A DNA stretch of 64,000 bases from Deltaproteobacteria bacterium (GTDB taxonomy: Bacteria; Desulfobacterota; DSM-4660; Desulfatiglandales; Desulfatiglandaceae): NCBI GenBank assembly GCA_019307945.1, contig JAFDIS010000002.1:26436-90435 (forward strand), read 5' to 3'. Within the stretch, counting starts at the first letter, position 1; each line of letters begins with the position of its first letter. This document shows, one piece after another, positions 52,161 through 60,814 of this stretch. The notes beneath the pieces were generated by a model that had not been told where the DNA came from, did not search any database, and was given only the letters and a program-made list of their open reading frames with translations. The translations under genes and the position numbers were made by a program.

Positions 52161-52320
52161 CGTTCCGGTCCCTTGTCGGCATGATTCAAGCATTTTGCCG
52201 TAAGTACCTCCGCTCTCAATGGATCAAGCGTTTCCCACGAGATACGGGAGTTGAGAAAAAGCATAAATCGTTTCGGAACCAACGTTCTCTTCTCTCAAGG
52301 CGCGGATCTCCAGATAGGGG

Positions 52321-52356
52321 TTGACAGGTAAACAATAAAATCCTAGATTGTTTACC
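52321..52356 (+). promoter_or_regulatory. Promoter-operator of the DUF4143 ATPase gene
   Basis: TTGACA (52321-52326), 17-base spacer, TAGATT (52344-52349). A perfect inverted repeat GGTAAACAAT (52327-52336) / ATTGTTTACC (52347-52356) with a 10-base centre spans the spacer and the -10, ending directly at the ATG (52357). Transcription would start at or next to the ATG, giving a leaderless message. The palindrome is probably an operator. Confidence 0.7.
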
Positions 52357-53688
52357 ATGATAAACAAAATTAGAAAAGAAGCCCTGCTTGCCGTTGTAGC
52401 CGAATGGCTGGAAGAGGGAGAAATTCCCCCTTTGGTTTCCCGTAATCGGCACACCATGAATCCTGAAAATCTTGAGCACATCCTTGCGGTCGTAGGGCCG
52501 AGGCGGGCGGGAAAGACCTACTTCATGTACCAGCTCATCCAGTCCCTGCTGCAGGGCGGTCGGCATAAAAAAGAGGATATTCTTTTTATAGATTTCGAGG
52601 ACTATCGACTGGGTGGATTCACCGGGGATGACATGGACGAGCTTCTCGCGGCTTTCCACCAGCTCGCCGGGCAATATCCCCGTTTTTTGTTTTTTGATGA
52701 AGTCCACAATCTCCCCGGGTGGAACCGTGTACTTCGCACACTTCACAACCGCCGCCGGTTTAAGATTATTGTCTCGGGGAGCAACTCGAAGCTGCTTGGC
52801 CGCGAGATAGCGACCGAACTGCGAGGCCGGTACGATGACCTCCTCATGCTGCCGTTCTCCTTCCGGGAATACCTCCGGTACCGGGGCATTTCGTTCACCC
52901 TGTCCTCCCTCCGCACCGCTGCCCGCGGCAAGATCATGGCTGCATTCGACGATTATATTCGGCACGGCGGGTTTCCCGAGGTTGTTATGGCCGGCAACAA
53001 GGCTCAGCAGCGCAAACTCCTGCAGAACTACTTCAAAACGATCTTCTACAGGGATATCCTGGAACGATACAATATCAAGGCGCGGTACGTCCTCGATGCG
53101 CTGATGAACGATTTTCTCGAGACCTATTCGGACATCTTTTCCATAACCCGATTCGAGAAGCACCTGAAGGGAAATGGGCTGCCGGGAAGCAAACGTACCA
53201 TCTCAAACTATCTCCATTATCTCCAGGAGGCGTTTTTCATCATCGTAAATGACAAATTCTCTTTTTCCCCTCGGCGCAGGATCATGAATCCAAAGAAAAT
53301 CTATCTGACCGATACAGGTTTTGCTGCCCTAGGGCGCCCTTTTGCGGAAAACCGCGGGAGGATACTTGAAAATGTCATAGCCATAGAGCTGTTCCGCCGC
53401 GAGATGGAACTCTACTACTTCAAAGACAGAAACGAGTGTGATTTCATCGTCAAGAAAGGAACCCGACCGACCCACGCCATCCAGGTCTGCTGGGAATTGA
53501 CCCGGCTGAACGAGAAACGTGAGATTGCAGGGCTCAGGGAGGCCCTGGAGTCCCTGGATCTGCCATCAGGTATCATACTCACCTACGCCCAGGAAGGAAA
53601 ACATGAGATAAGCGACCGGCGGGTACCTGTTTTGCCTGTATGGAAATGGCTGCTCACCGATGATATCGACGGCATCTCCTCTATCTGA
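52357..53688 (+). CDS. AAA-family ATPase with DUF4143 domain
   Basis: A 443-residue protein. Walker A is VVGPRRAGKTYFMYQL, Walker B is PRFLFFDEVHN, and sensor I is KIIVSGSNSKLLGREIATELRGR. The C-terminal DUF4143 domain (about 230-430) contains LENVIAIELFRREMELYYFKDRNECDFIVKKG, which looks like a restriction-endonuclease-type fold with D/E-x-K-like residues. These ATPases are common accessory genes of unknown biological role. ATG 52357 is chosen; a TTG nine bases earlier lies within the operator. It is the first gene of the island, and a 286-base gap with no recognised gene follows. Confidence 0.85.
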   Translation: MINKIRKEALLAVVAEWLEEGEIPPLVSRNRHTMNPENLEHILAVVGPRRAGKTYFMYQLIQSLLQGGRHKKEDILFIDFEDYRLGGFTGDDMDELLAAFHQLAGQYPRFLFFDEVHNLPGWNRVLRTLHNRRRFKIIVSGSNSKLLGREIATELRGRYDDLLMLPFSFREYLRYRGISFTLSSLRTAARGKIMAAFDDYIRHGGFPEVVMAGNKAQQRKLLQNYFKTIFYRDILERYNIKARYVLDALMNDFLETYSDIFSITRFEKHLKGNGLPGSKRTISNYLHYLQEAFFIIVNDKFSFSPRRRIMNPKKIYLTDTGFAALGRPFAENRGRILENVIAIELFRREMELYYFKDRNECDFIVKKGTRPTHAIQVCWELTRLNEKREIAGLREALESLDLPSGIILTYAQEGKHEISDRRVPVLPVWKWLLTDDIDGISSI

Positions 53689-53974
53689 GACGGAGCCCCT
53701 TGTTTGAAAAGTTAGCTGCCTGTGACCGTATCCCTGCATGCAGTGTTAAAGGCACATGATAAGCTTCCAGGCAGGTTTTCTATTAACGCCACGTAAGCAC
53801 TCAAACTGACAGGTGAAAACCCTTGACCAAACAGCTAATTTAAGATTATTTTACCTGGGTTTTAAAAATACAAGCAGCTAATTCCAACTTCCATTAGAGG
53901 AGGCCATCAATTTCTCGTCTCAACATCCCGATTTTCAAGCCTAATTTAGGCTTCCTAGCTTGGGAGAGAGGTCC

Positions 53975-55618
53975 ATGGCCCATCTTGAGGATCTTAAAGA
54001 AGGAGCGTTGATCAAAGGAATCCGGCCGGATGGGCCGGTGACTATCGTCAACGTCAAATGGCACGGCGACTCTGTTGTGGAGCTCACCTACAAGGACTCG
54101 TCCGGTCGTCCGGGAAACGAACTCTTGTTCCGCGATAGAGAGCCCACCATTGAAGTCATCGAACCCGGGCAATCCTGGAGCTTCGATGCCGATGCAGGTA
54201 TGCTTCGATTGGTTTCTGAAGCGTACCGAATACGGATGGCTTATCTCTTTGATCCCCTGCTCGCAGTCCATACCTCGTTGATCGATCCCCTGCCTCACCA
54301 GATTACCGCAGTCTACGAAGAGATGATCCCCCGGCAGCCTCTCCGCTACCTCCTGGCCGATGATCCTGGAGCAGGCAAAACCATCATGGCAGGCCTCCTC
54401 ATCAAAGAATTGATGGTTCCTGGAAAACCGCTGGCTACCTTCGTCTGCCCCGGTCACCCCCTCCTTGATGCAACAACAGACATTATCCTTGAACGCTACC
54501 GGAATCTCCTGAGACAGGGCGCAGTTTTTCTGAATGAATCAGATCCGAGCGAAGATGTCCGGGCCCTCTTCTACATCGAGCATTCCGTGGCGGATGCTCG
54601 GACTGACAAGCGCGGGGAACGCCGTGTTGTATCCCGGCAGATCCAGTTCGTGGAGATTGATGAACAGGGTGACTCAAGAAATGCCGGTTATGCCCCTTAT
54701 CTGGATTATCGGCCTTTTACGGAAGAGGAGCGTTCCCTGATTACGCCATCGCTCCAGCAGAAATGGCTCCACAATGATCTAGAATCTCGTGCAACAGATT
54801 ACGCAATCACTCATCTTGTGCCCAAACATTTCAAAGAAGTGAAGGATCGCAAGGAGGAGTTGATAACAAAAACCATTGCCGCGGTCAAGGAAAGGCTGAC
54901 CAAAGAGATTGCGTACTGGGATCACCGTGCAGAGGAGCTGAAGGCACAGGAACTGGCCGGCAAGATCAATGCGAGGATCAACTCGGCCAAGGCAAGGGTG
55001 CGTGCTGATGAACTCCAGGCCCGCTTGCAGAACCGTCTGGAAGAACTGGAAAAGGAAAAACAACTCTCCCCCCTCCCTCCGGTGGTGATGGGCGGCGCCC
55101 TGGTTGTTCCAGGGGGACTGCTTGCGCGCCTCAGAGGAAAACGGAATGATGTCCCCGATCTCTTTGCCAGGGAGACAAAACGGGTTAAACAGATGGCCAT
55201 GCAGGCGGTCATGGAACTGGAAAAATCTTTGGACTATATTCCAAGAGATGTAAGCCGGGACAACTGTGGATATGACATCGAATCCACCATCCCGGCATGC
55301 GGAAAGCTCCGCTTTATTGAAGTAAAGGGCAGGCTTCAGGGTGCAAAGACGGTCACCGTGACGAAGAACGAAATCCTGACCGCCCTGAACAAGCCGGACG
55401 ATTTCATCCTGGCCATAGTCCTGGTGCCTCCCTCTGATGAGGGTCCAGGCGCTGACCCATGGCAAATGGGAGACCCGGGGCTAAAGTACGGTACAACCCT
55501 TGATGGCTGCCGGGTCTATTACATACACAGGCCATTTACAAAAGAACCGGATTTTGCTGTGACGAGCGTCAACTACGAGATACGAGAACTGCTTAAGATT
55601 GGGCAGAGGGGCAAATGA
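53975..55618 (+). CDS. Snf2-type helicase with DUF3883, internally deleted
   Basis: A 547-residue protein that joins the two ends of a helicase family normally of more than 1000 residues. The N-terminal part (1-148) has the family domain MAHLEDLKEGALIKGI, then LPHQITAVYEEMIPRQPLRYLLADDPGAGKTIMAGLLIKELM with Walker A (G132-T136). At about residue 149 it jumps to PGKPLATFVCPGHPLLDATTDIILERYRNLL, a segment that in full-length relatives follows the second RecA domain. Motifs Ia, II (DEAH) and III-VI are absent. The C-terminal coiled coil and DUF3883 domain (GYDIESTIPACGKLRFIEVKGR, about 440-520) are intact. The frame is open, so the protein could be made but cannot work as a helicase. ATG 53975 has GAGAGAGG before it. 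Confidence 0.85.
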   Translation: MAHLEDLKEGALIKGIRPDGPVTIVNVKWHGDSVVELTYKDSSGRPGNELLFRDREPTIEVIEPGQSWSFDADAGMLRLVSEAYRIRMAYLFDPLLAVHTSLIDPLPHQITAVYEEMIPRQPLRYLLADDPGAGKTIMAGLLIKELMVPGKPLATFVCPGHPLLDATTDIILERYRNLLRQGAVFLNESDPSEDVRALFYIEHSVADARTDKRGERRVVSRQIQFVEIDEQGDSRNAGYAPYLDYRPFTEEERSLITPSLQQKWLHNDLESRATDYAITHLVPKHFKEVKDRKEELITKTIAAVKERLTKEIAYWDHRAEELKAQELAGKINARINSAKARVRADELQARLQNRLEELEKEKQLSPLPPVVMGGALVVPGGLLARLRGKRNDVPDLFARETKRVKQMAMQAVMELEKSLDYIPRDVSRDNCGYDIESTIPACGKLRFIEVKGRLQGAKTVTVTKNEILTALNKPDDFILAIVLVPPSDEGPGADPWQMGDPGLKYGTTLDGCRVYYIHRPFTKEPDFAVTSVNYEIRELLKIGQRGK

Positions 55619-57240
55619 ACGAACGAGTACAGCAACTCGAACAATGGATGCGGGCTAAAGAAAACGAACATTTTGAGTTCAAAGAGGCCAAAAATCGCTA
55701 TGATTTTCAGAAACTCGTGAAGTATTGCGTTGCTCTTGCCAATGAGGGCGGCGGCAAAATGATCCTGGGGGTTACCGACAAAGTGCCGCGCAAAGTTGTC
55801 GGCACTAAGGCTTTCCAAAACCTGGAACGAACAAAGGCCGGCTTGATCGAACGAATGTCTCTGAGAATTGATGCTGAGGAAATTATGCATCCGCAAGGAC
55901 GTGTTGTAGTCTTTCATGTGCCATCCCGACCTATCGGGATGGCGATCCATTATGAGGGCCGCTATTTCATGCGGGCTGGTGAAGATCTGGCGCCCATGCT
56001 TCCGGATATGTTGAAGCGTATCTTTGACGAGACAGGTCCGGATTACACAGCGGAAATCTGCTCCAAGGCCGCCCTTAATGATCTGGACCTGGATGCTGTT
56101 GAGGATTTCCGAAATCGGTGGATTCGGAAATCGAAAAACGAGAATTTGCGTCGGCTCTCCTCTGAACAGCTCCTGTTAGACGCGGAATTGCTTACCCGCG
56201 AAGGCATCACCTATGCCGCCTTGATTCTTTTTGGGACGAAGGAAGCATTGGGCCGGTATCTCGCCCAGGCTGAAGTAATCTTTGAGTACCGCTCAAGTGA
56301 TGCCACCGGACCAGCCCAGGACCGGCAAGAGTTTCGGCAGGGTTTCTTTTCTTTTTATGAGGAGCTTTGGAGTCTCATCGAGCTTCGCAATGACAAACAG
56401 CATTTTCGAGATGGTCTCTTCGTGTGGGATATCCCCACCTTCAATGAGGAAGCCGTTCGTGAAGCCATTCTTAATGCGGTCAGCCATCGCGATTACCGAA
56501 TGGCGGGTTCGGTTTTTGTCCGCCAATATCCCAGGCGCATGGAGATTGTTAGTCCCGGCGGTTTTCCTCCTGGCATAACGCCTGAGAACATTCTTTGGGA
56601 ACAGTCCCCGCGTAATCGTCGGATAGCCGAGGCCTTTGCACGCTGCGGTCTTGTAGAACGCTCCGGCCAAGGCATGAACATGATTTACGAGGCGTGCATA
56701 CGGGAAAGCAAGCCAAGACCCGATTTCACCCATACGGACCCATACCATGTCTGGCTGACTCTTCACGGTGAAGTTCAGCATCCGGAATTTCTCCGTTTTC
56801 TTGAAAAACTCGGCGAAGAACGTCTTGAGTCTTTCACCACGCAAGACCTTTTGGTTGTCGACCATGTTTTTCGGAATGAACCGGTACCCGAGGGATTCAA
56901 AGGAAACTTACTAAGGCTTGTGGAACGAGGCATTATCGAACAAATCAGCCGAGGACGAGGAACCCGTTACGTCTTGTCTAGACGGTTTTATAAGTTTATT
57001 GGCAAAAAAGGCGTCTATACCCGAAAGCGGGGTCTGGACCGGGAAACAAATAAAGCACTTATCCTGAAACACATTCGCGATAACGCCGCAGGTGGGGCAC
57101 CTCTTCGTGACCTTATTCAAGTGCTGCCTGCCTTGTCCCGGTTTCAGGTTCAAAGGCTGGTTCAGGAACTCCGGGATGAGGGGTTGGTAAAACTTGTCGG
57201 GGCAACCAAAGGCGCCCGGTGGTTTCCCGTGGAAAAGTGA
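55615..57240 (+). CDS. Schlafen/AlbA_2-domain ATP-binding protein
   Basis: A 541-residue protein. The N-terminal AlbA_2 (Schlafen-like) domain is at about 15-130 with the typical ENEHFEFKEAKNRYDFQKLVKYCVALANEGGGKMILGV. A GHKL-type ATPase fragment (HATPase_c_4) is at about 270-370: FNEEAVREAILNAVSHRDY and MEIVSPGGFPPGITPENIL, followed by AEAFARCGLVERSGQGMNMIYE. One or more winged-helix segments are near the C-terminus. Such proteins are often annotated as RecG-like regulators and occur in defence loci. It overlaps the helicase gene by four bases (ATGA), so they are cotranslated. Confidence 0.82.
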   Translation: MNERVQQLEQWMRAKENEHFEFKEAKNRYDFQKLVKYCVALANEGGGKMILGVTDKVPRKVVGTKAFQNLERTKAGLIERMSLRIDAEEIMHPQGRVVVFHVPSRPIGMAIHYEGRYFMRAGEDLAPMLPDMLKRIFDETGPDYTAEICSKAALNDLDLDAVEDFRNRWIRKSKNENLRRLSSEQLLLDAELLTREGITYAALILFGTKEALGRYLAQAEVIFEYRSSDATGPAQDRQEFRQGFFSFYEELWSLIELRNDKQHFRDGLFVWDIPTFNEEAVREAILNAVSHRDYRMAGSVFVRQYPRRMEIVSPGGFPPGITPENILWEQSPRNRRIAEAFARCGLVERSGQGMNMIYEACIRESKPRPDFTHTDPYHVWLTLHGEVQHPEFLRFLEKLGEERLESFTTQDLLVVDHVFRNEPVPEGFKGNLLRLVERGIIEQISRGRGTRYVLSRRFYKFIGKKGVYTRKRGLDRETNKALILKHIRDNAAGGAPLRDLIQVLPALSRFQVQRLVQELRDEGLVKLVGATKGARWFPVEK

Positions 57241-57676
57241 ACCAAGAGAATGATACTTGCTCGGAAATATAGTAAAGACACTTCGTGAAATTTCCAGGCA
57301 TTCCGGGCTGATAATGCGGCTTGGATAGTTATAATTGCGCGAGAAATACAAGATGCCGCGCAATTCAACCGCAATAATTGGGTGTATCTATTTGAATTCA
57401 AAGCTATTTTTCCATGCCTCTATTGTGCGGAATATATCTTTTTAGCACAATCCGGTGCGCTGGAGGCATCTTCGCAGCCTTCGGGCCCTACAGCAAAGGG
57501 GGCCGCACTAGGCTGTCGAGAATTGAGCGTATTGCGCGGCAAAAATCCATCGTGTGCAAACAAATGAACGCGCAATACGGAAAACCCTTTGAATTGGTTA
57601 TGATTTCAATTATGCAAATATCGGGTTTCTGCTGCAATATGAGCACAATTCATAACCTAATAAGATTGGTAAGACA
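57241..57676. other. Intergenic gap in the defence island
   Basis: 436 bases without a convincing gene. It is AT-rich with GCGCAAT/ATTGCGCG-like repeats (around 57337-57365 and 57530-57580). It could be a decayed gene or the promoter region of the DUF1156 unit. No clear sigma-70 pair was found. Confidence 0.35.
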
Positions 57677-59782
57677 ATGATCCATCGCAAAAAGCTGATC
57701 GAAGTCGCCCTTCCACTGGATGCGATAAATCGAGAATCCGCACGGGAAAAATCCATCCGCCACGGGCACCCGAGCACCCTGCATCTCTGGTGGGCGCGCC
57801 GTCCTCTGGCTGCATGCAGGGCCGTGCTGTTCGCTCAACTGGTGGATGACCCTTCGGCCCATCCCGACAAGTTCCCCACGGAGGAAGACCAGCATATCAA
57901 AGACGAGGGCGTAGCGGTCCGAATGGGGGCGCGGCTCATGGCCATTGTGGCTGAAGGGCCGCGAGGGCGGGTTTATGTTCCGCCAATGACTGAACACGAA
58001 GCTGTAGCGCGCCAGGCAGAGCCATCGTGGAAACCGCAAGCCAAGCTGCCTGGCAATACCAGATGGTTCTCTCCGCCAGTCTTTGGCCTTAGCCAGTATT
58101 CGCAGCTCTTCACCCCACGCCAGCTTGTGGCGCTTACCACCTTCAGCGACCTGGTAATGGAGATGCGGGACCGGGTGAGGGAGGATGCCATTGCGTCCGG
58201 GATGCCAGACGATGCCAAGGGGATCATTGACGGCGGCACCGGCGCCACAGCCTATGCCGACGCCGTGGCGACGTATTTGGGCATGACAGTAAGTCGGCTC
58301 TCAAATAGAACTTCCACCATCTGTTTCTGGGATATGGGGCGCGAAAACATTCAGCAGGTCTTCGCCCGCCAAGCCATTCCGATGACGTGGGATTTTGTTG
58401 AGGCAAATCCATTTAGCCGGTCGACCGGAAATTGGCTGGGGCAACTTATCTTCCCGGCCGAAAATATTGAGTCGGTTCCTGCATCGGGAAATAGCGGAGG
58501 TGTCTTTCAGTTTAATGCTGCTGACCGTAGCTTCAATGGACCGCCCTTTATGTTTTCCACCGACCCCCCTTACTACGACAACATTGGCTATGCTGACCTT
58601 TCAGACTTTTTCTACGTATGGCTCAGGCGTTCGCTCGGAAAGATCTATCCCGATCTTTTCAGCACCATGCTGGTGCCCAAGACAGAAGAACTGGTGGCAA
58701 CGCCATACCGTTTCGATGGAGACCGTAATAAGGCCAAAGCATTTTTTGAAAAAGGCCTCCGAAGGGCCTTTGAAAGGATGAGGACCTCGGCTCATAACGA
58801 CTACCCTCTTGCAGTCTATTACGCCTTCAAACAGGCGGAAAGCGATACAAAACTCAAAGATGGAAACGGTAAACAGGCGCTTTCATCCACCGGCTGGGAG
58901 ACCATGCTCGAAGGACTCCTGGCATCCGGATTTCAGATCACCGGAACATGGCCCATGAGAACCGAACTTATTACCAATCTAAAAAAGAAAGTAAGTGCCC
59001 TTGCATCCTCCATCGTCCTGGCCTGCCGTCCCCGGCCGGATGACGCTCCCATGACCACCCGCCGGGATTTCATCAATGCCCTGAAGCGGGAATTGCCCCC
59101 GGCCCTCAAGACCTTACAGGAGGGGAACATCGCGCCGGTGGATCTGGCCCAATCGGCAATTGGTCCGGGCATGGCAATATTCTCACGTTACAGCAAAGTC
59201 CTGGAGGCCGATGGCACGCCCATGCGAGTGAGAGCCGCGCTGGCCCTAATCAACCAGGTGCTGGATGAATATCTATCTGAGCAGGAAGGGGAATACGATG
59301 CTGATACCCGTTGGGCCCTTGCCTGGTTTGAGCAGTACGGTATGGGGGAAGGACCATACGGCGTGGCCGAGACCCTGTCCAAGGCAAAGAACACGGCGGT
59401 GGACGGGCTCGTCACCGCAGGGATCCTTGTATCAAGGGCTGGAAAGGTACGTCTTCTCCGGCGAGACGAACTGCCCGTGACCTGGGACCCGGCGTCTGAA
59501 AAACGCCTGACCGTTTGGGAGGTGACCCAGCACCTGATCCGCGCCCTGGTGGACACAGGGAGCGAACAGGCGGCCTCGGATCTCCTCAGAAAAGTGGGGG
59601 GCCTTGGCGACACGGCCAAGGAACTAACCTACCGTCTTTACACCATCTGTGACAGGAAGAAATGGGCACAGGAGGCCATTGCTTACAACAGTCTGGTAGT
59701 CGCCTGGCCGGAACTGGTAAAATTGGCCGGCAGAGGTAAATCAAAAATAGAAACGCAAACCGAAATGTTTGAAAACCAATGA
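57677..59782 (+). CDS. DUF1156 DNA methylase, internally deleted
   Basis: A 701-residue protein of a family usually of 900-1000 residues. The N-terminus KKLIEVALPLDAINRESAREKSIRHGHPSTLHLWWARRPLAACRAV is the DUF1156 signature. At about residue 71-76 (nucleotides 57887-57905) it jumps to VRMGARLMAIVAEG, a segment that lies some 250-300 residues further along in full-length relatives. The lost part contains the SAM-binding motif (DPFxGGGxIPLEAQ in relatives). The catalytic DPPY (Asp296-Tyr299, in STDPPYYDNIGYADLSDFFYVWL) and the C-terminal half are intact. Without motif I it probably cannot bind SAM. The stop overlaps the next frame as ATGA. Confidence 0.87.
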   Translation: MIHRKKLIEVALPLDAINRESAREKSIRHGHPSTLHLWWARRPLAACRAVLFAQLVDDPSAHPDKFPTEEDQHIKDEGVAVRMGARLMAIVAEGPRGRVYVPPMTEHEAVARQAEPSWKPQAKLPGNTRWFSPPVFGLSQYSQLFTPRQLVALTTFSDLVMEMRDRVREDAIASGMPDDAKGIIDGGTGATAYADAVATYLGMTVSRLSNRTSTICFWDMGRENIQQVFARQAIPMTWDFVEANPFSRSTGNWLGQLIFPAENIESVPASGNSGGVFQFNAADRSFNGPPFMFSTDPPYYDNIGYADLSDFFYVWLRRSLGKIYPDLFSTMLVPKTEELVATPYRFDGDRNKAKAFFEKGLRRAFERMRTSAHNDYPLAVYYAFKQAESDTKLKDGNGKQALSSTGWETMLEGLLASGFQITGTWPMRTELITNLKKKVSALASSIVLACRPRPDDAPMTTRRDFINALKRELPPALKTLQEGNIAPVDLAQSAIGPGMAIFSRYSKVLEADGTPMRVRAALALINQVLDEYLSEQEGEYDADTRWALAWFEQYGMGEGPYGVAETLSKAKNTAVDGLVTAGILVSRAGKVRLLRRDELPVTWDPASEKRLTVWEVTQHLIRALVDTGSEQAASDLLRKVGGLGDTAKELTYRLYTICDRKKWAQEAIAYNSLVVAWPELVKLAGRGKSKIETQTEMFENQ

Positions 59783-60051
59783 TATTGTACCGTGGAAGCG
59801 GTTCGCGAACCGTCCCTGCGGGGAAACGAAAAACATTGGGCCGGTTAATTGGTGCATTTAAAACCGTGTCAACCAAACGCATCAACGAAATCCGCAAAAC
59901 CCCCGGCATGAAATTGCGGCAACGGAACTACTATGAGCACGTCATTCGAAATGATGAATCCCTGAATCGCATCAGGCAACATATCACGGCAAACCCCGAA
60001 AAATGGGATCAGGATCGGGAAAATCCTTTTGCATGGAGAAAACGAATATGA
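59779..60051 (+). pseudogene. REP-associated tyrosine transposase (RAYT), C-terminal fragment
   Basis: A 90-residue frame whose residues 15-85 match the C-terminal end of RAYT/IS200-like proteins: TLGRLIGAFKTVSTKRINEIR, then QRNYYEHVIRNDESLNRIRQHI and NPEKWDQDREN. The tyrosines of RNYYEHVIRN are in the position of the catalytic Tyr, but the HUH metal-site half is missing, so it cannot transpose. Its ATG overlaps the DUF1156 stop, and its stop overlaps the next ATG. A remnant or possibly a retained linker peptide. Confidence 0.72.
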
Positions 60052-60392
60052 AGACTATAAAAGACATATCACTTAAGGATAATGAAAAGACAGCCATACT
60101 TGAAGCAACAAAAATGCTTAAAAAAAGATTCTCCGTAAAAGATGTGATCCTCTTTGGCTCCAAGGCCCGGGGTGATGATGATTCTGAATCGGATATTGAC
60201 CTGCTGCTTGTGAGCACACATCCCATATCCTGGAAGGAGCGGCAGGCGATTATTCACGCCCTTTTTGATCTTGGCATGAAGTATGATGTCATATTCAGTA
60301 TTCTTGACACTACTGAAAGGGATTTTAAACAGGGCATCTTCACAGCCTTTCCTATTTACGAAGAAATCAAGAGAGAGGGGGTGGCCACATAA
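60048..60392 (+). CDS. MNT-type nucleotidyltransferase (antitoxin-like)
   Basis: A 114-residue minimal nucleotidyltransferase. The active site is VILFGSKARGDDDSESDIDLLLV (G-S-x-A-R-G-x(n)-S-D-x-D) with a further acidic residue in MKYDVIFSILD. ATG 60048 has GGAGAA seven bases upstream. In type VII toxin-antitoxin systems such an enzyme transfers AMP to a HEPN toxin. It is coupled to the HEPN gene (TAATG) and lies inside the defence unit between DUF1156 and DUF499. Confidence 0.88.
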   Translation: MKTIKDISLKDNEKTAILEATKMLKKRFSVKDVILFGSKARGDDDSESDIDLLLVSTHPISWKERQAIIHALFDLGMKYDVIFSILDTTERDFKQGIFTAFPIYEEIKREGVAT

Positions 60393-60802
60393 TGACAGCT
60401 GGGCCATCTGTAAATCCTGCACAAAAAGAGGCACTTGTAAGGTATTGGTTTGAGAAGGCCCGTGAGTCTCTGGAATCTGCGAGAGACGAGTACAGGAGTG
60501 GACGTTTATCTTTTGCTATGAATCGAATTTACTATGCCTGTTTTTATGCCCTTACAGGGGTTTTCCAAGACAGGAACAAGACGTTCAAGAAACATAAGGG
60601 GCTTCGCAGCGCATTACACCGGGACCTTGTGAAAGGCGGCATTATTGACGCGCAGTGGGGGAAATTTTTTGATGAGGTATTTGAAAGCCGTCAGCGGGGC
60701 GACTATATGCCCATCGCAGTTTTTGAGTCGGCCCAAGTTGAGGAGTCCCTGGAGGAGGCAAGGCAATTCCTTAACGAGATGGAAAAGTTAATCGTAAAAT
60801 GA
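60392..60802 (+). CDS. HEPN-domain protein (toxin-like partner of MNT)
   Basis: A 136-residue four-helix HEPN protein of the COG1895 type: WFEKARESLESARDEYRSGRLSFAMNRIYYACFYALTGV, then HKGLRSALHRDLVKGG. The signature R-x-x-Y-Y-A is present. HEPN proteins next to MNT genes are RNases or tRNA-targeting toxins neutralised by AMP transfer. The start overlaps the MNT stop by one base. The typical RX4HXY motif of MntA/HepT pairs is not evident in the same place, so the mode of inhibition may differ. Confidence 0.85.
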   Translation: MTAGPSVNPAQKEALVRYWFEKARESLESARDEYRSGRLSFAMNRIYYACFYALTGVFQDRNKTFKKHKGLRSALHRDLVKGGIIDAQWGKFFDEVFESRQRGDYMPIAVFESAQVEESLEEARQFLNEMEKLIVK

Positions 60803-60814
60803 GGGCTACAACAC

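Noticed and set aside
57414..57680. 88-residue plus-strand frame before the DUF1156 gene
   Set aside because: Cys-rich but low-quality sequence with no ribosome site; overlaps the start of the real gene.
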